A DNA stretch of 64,000 bases from CAIKZZ01 sp036742455. Lineage in GTDB: Bacteria; Pseudomonadota; Gammaproteobacteria; Steroidobacterales; Steroidobacteraceae. A program made the translations under genes and the position numbers. Positions within the stretch are counted from its first letter, which is position 1; each line of letters begins with the position of its first letter. This document shows, piece by piece, positions 35,469 to 43,523 of this stretch. Location of the stretch: positions 7,099 to 71,098 of the forward strand of contig DAINQU010000017.1 of NCBI GenBank assembly GCA_036742455.1. The letters are read 5' to 3'. A model generated the notes under the pieces. The model had not been told where the DNA came from and did not search any database. It saw nothing but the letters and a program-made list of their open reading frames with translations.

Positions 35469-36420
35469 CGGGCGAACGCCCGGATGCATTGACCAGTTCG
35501 GCGATGCGAATGGCCGTGCTCAAGGCATCCCGTCCTTCGCGCCCACCCACCAACGGTGCCACGCCGGAACGAATGGAAACGGCAAACGCCGTAATCTCCG
35601 CTAACAGTGCATCACCCTGCTCGTAGGTTCGCTCGTCGATACTGACCTGCGGTACCCCGGAGTCGCTCATCGCGTCGCTCTTGCGGATCACCGTGAGCAC
35701 CTTCTGTCCGAGGTCCACGGAGACGTAGCGCTCATCGTCGAATATGCGCAGCTTCCGTTCCGACTTGAGGCTGACCCGACTCGCGGTCACGTTCGCGACA
35801 CAACCCGACTCAAATCGCAACCGTGCATTGGCAATATCGATATCGTCGGAAAAGACACGGGTACCGATTGCATCAATGTCCGTGATCGGCGACCGGACAA
35901 TGCTCTGGATCAAATCGATGTCGTGGATCATGAGATCCAGAACCACGCTGACATCGGTTCCGCGTTGTTTAAAGGGCGCGAGTCGCGCCGATTCGATAAA
36001 ACGAGGCGCCGTCACGAGTCCGTCCGTCGCACGAACTGCTTCGTTAAAACGCTCAAGGTGTCCCACCTGCAGAATGCGCCCCATTCGGTCGGCGACCTCG
36101 ATCAGATCGGTCGCTTCCGCCACGGTCGTGGTAATCGGCTTTTCGACGAGAACGTGGATACCGGCTTCGAGGCAGCCACGGGCAATGGCGTGATGAAACG
36201 GGGTGGGCGTGACGATCGAAACGGCGTCTACGCGGCCGATGAGATCGCGCCAGTCTGCAAGCCCTTCGACCCCCAACTCTGCAGCGACCGCGGCACGCGC
36301 AGCGTCCGACGGGTCGACCACGGCGACCAACGTGGCACCTTCAAGCGACTTCCATTTCTGGGCATGGAAGCGTCCGAGGTAGCCGGTTCCAATCACTGCA
36401 GCGCGTATCGTTCCCATCAT
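35440..36420 (-). CDS. Gfo/Idh/MocA-family oxidoreductase, GnnA-like UDP-GlcNAc 3-dehydrogenase
   Basis: 326 residues. The N-terminal NAD-binding fold has AAVIGTGYLGRFHAQKW, then HVLVEKPITTT (the EKP motif) and ILQVGHLERFNEAVRA. The last block is the hallmark of the lipid A branch that oxidises UDP-GlcNAc at C3 before GnnB transamination. The ribosome site TTGGAG lies 4 bases from the ATG at 36420 and 7 from the ATG at 36417, so either is plausible. Related genes are usually found with lpxA/lpxB; none is here, so the assignment is moderate. If correct, the organism could make amide-linked lipid A acyl chains. Confidence 0.75.
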   Translation of the reverse strand: MMGTIRAAVIGTGYLGRFHAQKWKSLEGATLVAVVDPSDAARAAVAAELGVEGLADWRDLIGRVDAVSIVTPTPFHHAIARGCLEAGIHVLVEKPITTTVAEATDLIEVADRMGRILQVGHLERFNEAVRATDGLVTAPRFIESARLAPFKQRGTDVSVVLDLMIHDIDLIQSIVRSPITDIDAIGTRVFSDDIDIANARLRFESGCVANVTASRVSLKSERKLRIFDDERYVSVDLGQKVLTVIRKSDAMSDSGVPQVSIDERTYEQGDALLAEITAFAVSIRSGVAPLVGGREGRDALSTAIRIAELVNASGRSPVTGSSAARA

Positions 36421-36511
36421 CCACTCCAACCGCTAAGACCCGTTGGCCGGGTGCAGCCATTATGCAGCAGCCAGCGCTTTCGCCGGAACTCTAGCGCGCA
36501 CACAGCGCGCC

Positions 36512-36763
36512 TCAGACTCCCGCGGAGGACGCTGTCGTGAGACCCCAAGGAATTCGAGACCAGATGCGCTCATGCAAGAAGTAGGCTCCGGTGGTGTAGA
36601 GATTACTGACGACCATAAAGGTAATGGCCACCTTGAGCGTACGGGTCATCACCCATAGGGCCGAAAAATCCAAAGTCATGATCACCAGTCGGTAGGTCAG
36701 CGACTTTGCCAGTGAACGAGCAACGGAGACATCGTGGGCCACGGCACTACTCCAGACAGCCAT
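36512..36763 (-). CDS. DUF2061 small membrane protein
   Basis: 83 residues. The sequence ARSLAKSLTYRLVIMTLDF followed by two hydrophobic helices and YTTGAYFLHERIWSRIPWG is the DUF2061 pattern, a small two-helix membrane family of unknown function. A TATAAC hexamer lies 11-16 bases before the ATG, so the transcript leader is probably very short. It is downstream of, and on the same strand as, the third TonB receptor, separated by a terminator-like hairpin. Confidence 0.7.
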   Translation of the reverse strand: MAVWSSAVAHDVSVARSLAKSLTYRLVIMTLDFSALWVMTRTLKVAITFMVVSNLYTTGAYFLHERIWSRIPWGLTTASSAGV

Positions 36764-36910
36764 GTCTCGGAGTTATACCCTTGCACCGCGGACGGGCAGT
36801 CGGGAATGCCGCAAACCCAAATCTCGGAACTGTGCGGCTGGCGCGCACGCGCCGCCGACACGCGACGGGCCCTGCCGCAGCGCCTGCCGCAAGGATCGCT
36901 GGAACGGATC

Positions 36911-36936
36911 TCCGGCACGCGTTGTCCCGTGCCGGA
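36911..36936 (-). terminator. Hairpin downstream of the third TonB receptor
   Basis: TCCGGCACG (36911-36919) and CGTGCCGGA (36928-36936) are perfectly complementary across an 8-base loop. The structure begins 20 bases past the receptor stop on the minus strand. It lacks a T-run, so it is a probable rather than a proven terminator. Confidence 0.5.
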
Positions 36937-36955
36937 TGCCGCTATCTCGTTCTGG

Positions 36956-39631
36956 TCAGAAGCTGTAGCCGAACTTCACACCAATAACCCGTGGGTGCAT
37001 CGGCGTCTGTGCCACGATGTATTGGTCAGCATTGGTGAACAAACTGGTATTCGAGTTCGCCAGATTCTCGACATACAACGTGGTGTTCCACGCGTCCTTG
37101 GAAAAGCCAATCGACGCGTCAATGTTCGTGAACGCCGGATCCTCAAACCGAATACGGGTCGTTGAAATGAATCCTTGGTCCGCCAGCGACGGATTGGACC
37201 CTGCCTGAGTAAACGAGTGCCCACTGTGCGCGAACCCTACTTGGGCGTAACCGAGGTATTCGCCCAGCGCAAAATCGTAGCGACCGCGGAGAGTGAACTG
37301 GAGCGGCGGCGAACTCGCGGTCGGCGCACCGATCGGACCAAACGGATTGGTCACAGGGGTGCAATTGCTGCCGTCTGGAGCACAGGTTTGGGTGATGGGC
37401 TTTCCGTAGTTCGTGCTGTTCGGATTCTCGTCGATGAGGGCTGGCGAGTTCGTCTGCTTACTGCGATTCCAGGAGCCTGACGCCTGCAGCATAAAGTTGC
37501 GCGTCACCTTCGCGATCAGCGACGTTTCAAGGCCTCGAACTAGGAAGTTTTGGCCGTTGGTGTCGAACGTTACATTACCCGCGACCCCCGGATCCAAAAA
37601 GCTAACCTGAACGTTATTCCAATTCTCCTGATAGATGGCCCCGTTCCACTGCAAGCGGTGCTCAAACCATTCCGTTTTCCAGCCAATTTCATTGTTCGTC
37701 AAATTATCCGAGGTATAGCCCTTAGGTACGACGAACTGCGGTTGGCCATCCGGCCCGTACGCGTGCAGCGAGCCGCCGTTTTGGTTGAAACTGCCAGGCC
37801 GATAGCCTTGCGAGAACGTGTAATAGAGCATGGCGTCCGAATTGAGATGCCACGTCAAATTTACCCGACTGCGAGATCCGGTTTCGACGGCACTCAGACC
37901 GGAGGTATCAAAGTTGAAGCTGCTGGAAATGCAGCCAGTAGACGGCGTACCTTGCTGAAAGCAGGTGAAACTCGTGGTGAGACTGCCCACTTGGGAATTC
38001 GAGAAGCGGAAGTAGCGACTGCCCACGGTAAGAGTCAGCACCTTCGGGATCAGATCGTAGTCTACGGACGCGAACACAGCCGTCTGCTTGGTCGTTCGTA
38101 ACGCGTCCGGGTAGAACGATACACCGGGAGCTTGGATGCCGGGCCGGCCGACGGTCGCGCCGGGGACCGTGCCGATCGGCGTCAAACAACCGGTGTTGCC
38201 CGGCGAACCCGCGGGACCGTTCGAGGTGCAAGGCGGGATGGACGTCTCAATCCATTCGGTTTGGTCGTAGATCTTATTGGTCTCGTAATACGCGCCGACG
38301 ATGCCGCGCAGACGCCAGTCTTCGGGGGTACTCAGACGGAATTCGTGCTGTAAGTGCTGATTGTGCTCGAGCACGGTGTTCCACGTGACGCTGGGCGAGT
38401 AGCACGTCGATTTCAATGCGGCATTACCCCCCGTACCGGGTCCGTAGCACTGGTAGTAGTCCGCATAGAGGCCGCGCGAGTAGTTTGTATAGTCCGCCAT
38501 CTGCTGCGACGACCGGTCGAGATACCCGCCGGTGTAAATCGCGCTCAGCTGTCCGATTTTCCCGTTTACGGTCCACGCCGTGTTGGTGAAACGGTCTTTG
38601 TTGTAGGTCGGATTGAATAAGGTCACTTCCAGGGGATTTAATTTGACGCCGTCCGAGGAGTAAGGCTGCTGGTAGAAGACCCCCTCCGCATCAATGGTCT
38701 GGTGCGTCTGACTGATAAGCGCATTCCAGTCGTCGTTGAATTTGTAATAGACCTCCGCGCGCACACCTTGATAACTGACCGGATTAATCGCTTTGCCCGC
38801 GAGCGCGTAGTTATTCATTGTCGGGCTGCCTGGCGGCACGCACCACCCCGAATTAGGCTTGCCGTCAGGGCATTGCCCGTTGACCGCCGGGTAATTGGCG
38901 TAGTGAATGCCAAGGTCCGTGTTCTTGCGGGTGAATGTCGCTGGGACGTTGTCGATATATCCGCCCCGCTTGTCGTCGTAGAAGACGGCCCGAACCGCCA
39001 TACGGTCTGCGAGCAACGGAAGATTCAAGACCGCGGTAACCGCCGTATTCGGGTCACCGTGCGCCGTTGCACTGTACCCACCCGTCACGGTCGCTTCGGT
39101 CTTATCGAGTTTGGGTTGGTTGGTGATGTAGCGAATCACACCGGCTTCAGCCCCGGCGCCGAACAGAGTGCCTTGGGGGCCCTCGAGTACCTCAATACGC
39201 TGCAAGTCAGCCACATAGACGTCGAGATTGCGAGTCGGTAGTTGCACCGACTGATTATCCAAATAGACAGCGACGTTCGGAAAATAGCCGGTCGAACCAC
39301 TGCCTTGATACTGCTGCGCACCCGCGCTTAGGCCACGCATGTAGATCTCACTCTGACCAGGGCCGTTGCTGGCTGAGGAGACGTTGGGGAGATACTTCAC
39401 ATAGTCATCGAAGTTTGTGATGTTCAATTGCGTCAGGGCAGCTTCCGTGAACGCCTGCATCGCAATAGGAACGTCCTGCATACCCTCATTGCGATGCTGA
39501 GCGGTGACGATAATTTCTTCCAGCGCACCCACATCATTGTCGCCACCGGCGGTGGCCGCCACGGCACCGGTGGTCGCGAGTGTGGCCGTACTCAGAATCG
39601 AACCGATGACACGTGCAAGATTGCGATTCAT
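36956..39631 (-). CDS. TonB-dependent outer-membrane receptor (third of three)
   Basis: 891 residues from the ATG at 39631, which has AAGGGGAG 8 bases upstream; an open frame to 39736 has no such site. The signal region is IGSILSTATLATTGAVAAT. The TonB box LEEIIVTAQHRNEGMQDVP is followed by a plug with EIYMRGLSAGA, AVYLDNQSVQLPTRNLDV and the IEVLEGPQGTLFGAGAEAG signature. The barrel is long, has several Cys pairs in predicted outer loops, and closes with GVKFGYSF. It resembles the second receptor (23593) more than the first. It stands alone on its strand, with no TonB-system or regulator gene close by, and the ligand is unknown. Confidence 0.92.
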   Translation of the reverse strand: MNRNLARVIGSILSTATLATTGAVAATAGGDNDVGALEEIIVTAQHRNEGMQDVPIAMQAFTEAALTQLNITNFDDYVKYLPNVSSASNGPGQSEIYMRGLSAGAQQYQGSGSTGYFPNVAVYLDNQSVQLPTRNLDVYVADLQRIEVLEGPQGTLFGAGAEAGVIRYITNQPKLDKTEATVTGGYSATAHGDPNTAVTAVLNLPLLADRMAVRAVFYDDKRGGYIDNVPATFTRKNTDLGIHYANYPAVNGQCPDGKPNSGWCVPPGSPTMNNYALAGKAINPVSYQGVRAEVYYKFNDDWNALISQTHQTIDAEGVFYQQPYSSDGVKLNPLEVTLFNPTYNKDRFTNTAWTVNGKIGQLSAIYTGGYLDRSSQQMADYTNYSRGLYADYYQCYGPGTGGNAALKSTCYSPSVTWNTVLEHNQHLQHEFRLSTPEDWRLRGIVGAYYETNKIYDQTEWIETSIPPCTSNGPAGSPGNTGCLTPIGTVPGATVGRPGIQAPGVSFYPDALRTTKQTAVFASVDYDLIPKVLTLTVGSRYFRFSNSQVGSLTTSFTCFQQGTPSTGCISSSFNFDTSGLSAVETGSRSRVNLTWHLNSDAMLYYTFSQGYRPGSFNQNGGSLHAYGPDGQPQFVVPKGYTSDNLTNNEIGWKTEWFEHRLQWNGAIYQENWNNVQVSFLDPGVAGNVTFDTNGQNFLVRGLETSLIAKVTRNFMLQASGSWNRSKQTNSPALIDENPNSTNYGKPITQTCAPDGSNCTPVTNPFGPIGAPTASSPPLQFTLRGRYDFALGEYLGYAQVGFAHSGHSFTQAGSNPSLADQGFISTTRIRFEDPAFTNIDASIGFSKDAWNTTLYVENLANSNTSLFTNADQYIVAQTPMHPRVIGVKFGYSF

Positions 39632-39915
39632 GGAAAGACTCCCCTTGTCTATTTTTTGGTTAGCCGATGCGAGGACCATCAAAACCCGTTCGGGCACTCT
39701 GTATGTAGCACGCTTGGCGGGCCCTAGAGCAAACACTTTGGTTGGACATTCACGCGAATATCGGTTCTCCCGGGTGTAGGCCTAGGAGACCCGAAGAGGT
39801 GACACGACGTCCTCTTGCCTCATCCCCCTCGAGCGCTGTAGCGTCGGTCCGGCGACGGTCGGTCCACGGGCACTTGCCTTGGCGATGCTGAATGAGCCAC
39901 TGAGAGGGACAAACG

Positions 39916-41115
39916 ATGGCTTTCGATGTCAATGCAGAAACCGCGGCCCTCGTGGACGCGATGGGTTCCGAGCGCTTGGCCCGGGCCGCCGCCTACACCA
40001 CCGGCGCGCACTGGCTCTTGCTGGTGGGACTCGTCGTGTCGGTCCTGACCGCGGCCGTCATTGCGCGCAGTGGGATCCTGACGCGTTGGGTACCGCGACG
40101 CCCCGACTCTCCCAATCGAACGGCGGCCCTGAGCGCGATCGTGTTTGTGCTCGCGAGTGCGGTGTTAACGCTGCCCCTGACGCTCTACAGCGACTTTTAC
40201 CGCGAGCACGCCTACGGGCGATCCAGCCAGCCACTCGGCGACTTCCTCGGCCAACTCGCCCTAAGCACGGTGATCAGCACCGTGCTGTCTGCCGCCGTGC
40301 TGTGTGTTGTGTATTGGTTCTTGCGGCGCACGGGAGCGCGGTGGTGGCTGTGGGCGACGGGATTTGTGGCGATCGCCATGGCAGCCCTCATGCTGGCGGC
40401 ACCGGTCGTCATCGAACCGCTCTTCAATCGGTTCGACCCACTGCCGACAGGCCCCGTTCGAGACGCCATTCTGCCGATGGCGCGCGAGGCCGGGGTCCCG
40501 CCGCAGCGCATTTTTGTCTTTGACGGCTCTCGGCAGTCGAACAACTTCACCGCCAATGCCGGCGGCATCGGCTCGACCGCACGCATTGCCGTGTCCGATG
40601 TGGCCTTGAAAGGCGCCTCGCTGGCGGAAGTCCGGGCCGTCACTGGCCATGAGATTGGTCACTACGTCTTGCACCATTCGTTGTGGGGGATCCTGATCGG
40701 CACGCTCATGACGTTGGTCTGTTTTCTGGCGGCGGAACGCGCCTACCCCGCCGTCGCCCGACGATTAGGCATTACGGCTCCGCTCAGCGACCCCGTGGGT
40801 CTGCCGGCGCTGAGTATCACAGCGTCCCTGCTCGTGTTTTTGGCCACGCCCGTGCTCAACACCGCGTCACGCCACTTTGAGGCGGAGGCCGACGTCTATT
40901 CGCTGACGCATGTCGGCGAACCCGACGGTCTGGCCACCGCGCTCATCAAGACCGCTGACTATCGCAATCCGCGGCCGGGCGTATGGGAGGAGATTGTGTT
41001 CTACAACCACCCGTCCGTTGAGGCGCGCGTACGCCGGGCGATGGAATTTAAAGCCGCTCATCCGGTGAGCGACCTCCCCGCGTCGGGCACCGAGCCCACG
41101 GCGACTCAACCCTGA
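39916..41115 (+). CDS. M48-family membrane zinc metallopeptidase (CAAX/STE24-like)
   Basis: 399 residues with about five hydrophobic segments and the zinc motif HEIGH (His245-His249) in VTGHEIGHYVLHHS. The third ligand Glu lies in HFEAEADVYSLTHVG. The preceding region has the STE24-type block LFNRFDPLPTGPVRDAI. It should be an inner-membrane protease that clears misfolded or modified membrane proteins. A good ribosome site (GAGAGGG) lies 8 bases from the ATG. A second member of the same family is at 52281-53525; the two share the LFNRF block and fold, which suggests paralogy. Confidence 0.9.
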   Translation: MAFDVNAETAALVDAMGSERLARAAAYTTGAHWLLLVGLVVSVLTAAVIARSGILTRWVPRRPDSPNRTAALSAIVFVLASAVLTLPLTLYSDFYREHAYGRSSQPLGDFLGQLALSTVISTVLSAAVLCVVYWFLRRTGARWWLWATGFVAIAMAALMLAAPVVIEPLFNRFDPLPTGPVRDAILPMAREAGVPPQRIFVFDGSRQSNNFTANAGGIGSTARIAVSDVALKGASLAEVRAVTGHEIGHYVLHHSLWGILIGTLMTLVCFLAAERAYPAVARRLGITAPLSDPVGLPALSITASLLVFLATPVLNTASRHFEAEADVYSLTHVGEPDGLATALIKTADYRNPRPGVWEEIVFYNHPSVEARVRRAMEFKAAHPVSDLPASGTEPTATQP

Positions 41116-41133
41116 CTGCCGGAGTCGCCTTGC

Positions 41134-41421
41134 ATGGCCCGTACACGCCCACGCACCCCCAAACCCATCGACTGGCGCCTCGAGGTCAAACGCGCCGTAC
41201 TGGGGATCGCGTTGGGGCTTTTATTGGTTCCCGCGCTGGTCTTCGGTTTCGGCCGGCTCGTCCTGGGGCCTTTCGAGGGCTCGATCGGGACCTTTTTGTC
41301 GACGCTCTACGTTGACGTATTTCATGGCGTCCCAGGCGCCATTGCGCTGGTCGTCGGGCCTTACGGGCTTTACGCCATCGCCCAAGTGACGCGCCACCTC
41401 GCCGCGCGCGCCGGTCGTTAA
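41134..41421 (+). CDS. Small membrane protein, unknown
   Basis: 95 residues with a basic N-terminus (MARTRPRTPKPIDWRLEVKR) and two hydrophobic segments (about 21-45 and 60-85), ending in a basic tail. By the positive-inside rule both ends may be cytoplasmic. I recognise no family. It follows the M48 protease gene by 18 bases and may be co-transcribed with it. The stop is 20 bases from the convergent M28 peptidase gene. Confidence 0.5.
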   Translation: MARTRPRTPKPIDWRLEVKRAVLGIALGLLLVPALVFGFGRLVLGPFEGSIGTFLSTLYVDVFHGVPGAIALVVGPYGLYAIAQVTRHLAARAGR

Positions 41422-41441
41422 GACCGGCGCGCTGCACGGAT

Positions 41442-43085
41442 TCAGGGTGTCGCACCCGAGCGGCTCGCGTCCCGGATAGCCCGGAATTCGCTCTTCGGAT
41501 ACCACTCCGGCCAGTGGCGCTCGTTCGCGACCTTAGCGCCCACGACCTCGAGCAACGTCAGGTCTTCCAGAATGCCGGACACGTCCCAGTCCTTGGAATA
41601 CTCGTCCGAGGGTTTGTGGTAACGATTCGCCGTGTAGTCATCCTTGAAGGCCTGGCCAAAACCCGGCGGATGCTCGACGGCGTCGATGCCGGTCTCCGTG
41701 TACAGCGACGGCACGCCCTGCTTCGCTAAATTGAAGTGATCGGAGCGGAAGTAGTGGCCTTTCTCCGGCTCCGCATCGGGCCGTATGAACCGCCCTTGCT
41801 GGGTGGCGGCGGCCTTTAAGTCGTCTTCGAGTTCCGACGAACCGAACCCGACCACTTCAATGTCATGGGTGCGACCGATCGGGTACATCGCGTCGATGTT
41901 GATCGCCGCCGCCGTCTGCGCCAACGGGAAGACCGGGTTCTGACCGTAATAGGCCGAGCCGAGCAGGCCCGACTCCTCGGCGGTGAGGGCCACGAACACG
42001 ATCGATCGATCCGGTCGTTTGCCGGCTTTGAACGCTTTGGCGATCTCTAAAATGCCGGCCACACCGGTCGCGTTATCCACCGCGCCGTTGTAGATCGTGT
42101 CGCCGCTGAGCCCGTCCGCTTTGCCATTGCCGAAGTGATCCCAGTGCGCCATGTACAGGACGTATTCGTTCGGGTGTCCCGCGCCTTCGAGCACGCCGAC
42201 GACGTTGGCCGAACGGGTGCGCCGTACCGTGTTGTGCAACTCCACCGAGGCATTCAATTCGAGCGGTACTGCACGGAACCCTGGCGTCGTGGCTGCTTTT
42301 TCCATGGCATCGAGATCCCGCCCGGCCAAGGCGAACAGCCGCCGGGCCGAATCGGTCGTGATCCATCCTTCGACCGCGGCACGCGCCGCGTGACCATCGG
42401 CCGCATCCGGCTCCAAGAGCGGGCCCGTATTGCTGTTGCGGACGACGTCCCACCCGTACGCGGCGGGCCCCGTCTGGTGGATGATGAGCGCGCCGTCGGC
42501 GCCCTGCCGCATGGCTTCTTCGTACTTGTAGGTCCAGCGCCCGTAGTACGTCATGTTCTTTCCGCGGAATAACTTGGCATCGCGGAAGCCGGGATCATTC
42601 ACGAGAATGACCGCGGTTTTGCCGTGCATGTCCACACCGGCGTAGTCATCCCACCCGTACTCCGGGGCATGGATGCCGTGACCGACAAACACGAGCGGGC
42701 TGTGAGTGAGCGCTTCGTGCTCCCGCACGCGCCGCGTCCAGACGACCGCATCGTCCGCATACGCGAGCGACAGATGTCCGGCGGCGCCCTCGATATCCAG
42801 GCGCGCCGACGGATCTGCTTTGATTTCGACGAGCGTCACCGGCTGCCGATAACTCGCGCCCACGCCCGGCTTCAGGCCGATCCGCCGGAATTCCGACTCG
42901 ATCCAATCCAGTGTTTTGACCTCGCCAGCTTGCCCGGGTTTGCGCCCCTCAAAGGCGTCGGACGCCAGTGTCGCGACCGACGCGCGAAATCCCGCCTCCG
43001 TGAGTCCCGGCGCCGGGGCGCCCGCCCAAGCGACGGCGGTCACGACGAGCGCACCGCCTAGAGTGAACCAACGCGATCGAACCAT
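41442..43085 (-). CDS. Exported M28-family aminopeptidase with PA-domain insertion
   Basis: 547 residues from the ATG at 43085, which has GGAGGT 6 bases upstream; an ATG at 43091 directly abuts that site. The signal peptide is LGGALVVTAVAWAGAP. A protease-associated domain is inserted at about 140-250 (MHGKTAVILVNDPGFRD). The zinc ligands are visible as YMAHWDHFGNG (His), NGAVDNATGVAG (Asp), TAEESGLLGS (Glu-Glu), and a late RSDHFNLAKQG (His). It would release N-terminal amino acids from peptides in the periplasm. It is in the same neighbourhood as the S9 peptidase and three TonB receptors, which suits peptide use. Confidence 0.9.
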   Translation of the reverse strand: MVRSRWFTLGGALVVTAVAWAGAPAPGLTEAGFRASVATLASDAFEGRKPGQAGEVKTLDWIESEFRRIGLKPGVGASYRQPVTLVEIKADPSARLDIEGAAGHLSLAYADDAVVWTRRVREHEALTHSPLVFVGHGIHAPEYGWDDYAGVDMHGKTAVILVNDPGFRDAKLFRGKNMTYYGRWTYKYEEAMRQGADGALIIHQTGPAAYGWDVVRNSNTGPLLEPDAADGHAARAAVEGWITTDSARRLFALAGRDLDAMEKAATTPGFRAVPLELNASVELHNTVRRTRSANVVGVLEGAGHPNEYVLYMAHWDHFGNGKADGLSGDTIYNGAVDNATGVAGILEIAKAFKAGKRPDRSIVFVALTAEESGLLGSAYYGQNPVFPLAQTAAAINIDAMYPIGRTHDIEVVGFGSSELEDDLKAAATQQGRFIRPDAEPEKGHYFRSDHFNLAKQGVPSLYTETGIDAVEHPPGFGQAFKDDYTANRYHKPSDEYSKDWDVSGILEDLTLLEVVGAKVANERHWPEWYPKSEFRAIRDASRSGATP

Positions 43086-43109
43086 GGTCATACCTCCAAA
43101 ATCGACGAT

Positions 43110-43397
43110 TCAACGAGGCCAGTAGTGCCAGGCGAGGCCCGCGACATTCACCGCGGTGGCCGCAACGGCCCAAAAGCGCCATGACCGTTCGCGCAACACC
43201 CCCACAAATCCATAGGAGGACACGAAGGCCAAGGCCAAAAAGAGGAAGAAGCTTTGCAACAGCGGGCCGTACTCCCGCACCAGGAACGGGTAGTCATGAC
43301 CCATCAGCAAAAACACGCACAGGACGAGCGCAAGACCAATGGTAATGGTCACGGCAGAGCCCATCACGATGCCCATCAGGACCGCCAGCGGGGTCAT
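43110..43397 (-). CDS. Small three-helix membrane protein, unknown
   Basis: 95 residues from the ATG at 43397 with AGGGGG 8 bases upstream. Three hydrophobic segments are seen, at about 4-30, 46-68 and 73-92 (LLQSFFLFLALAFVSSYGFVG). I do not recognise a family. It lies 24 bases upstream of the M28 peptidase start on the same strand and could share its transcript. Confidence 0.55.
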   Translation of the reverse strand: MTPLAVLMGIVMGSAVTITIGLALVLCVFLLMGHDYPFLVREYGPLLQSFFLFLALAFVSSYGFVGVLRERSWRFWAVAATAVNVAGLAWHYWPR

Positions 43398-43523
43398 CGG
43401 ACGACCCCCTGCACAGTCGACTTGATCCCGATGGCCTCGTTCCCTACCCTGATCACCATGATTCACCTCGAAAACGCGACGCAGGACGCGCAACCCGCCC
43501 CTTGCGGGCGCTAGTCTACCCCC

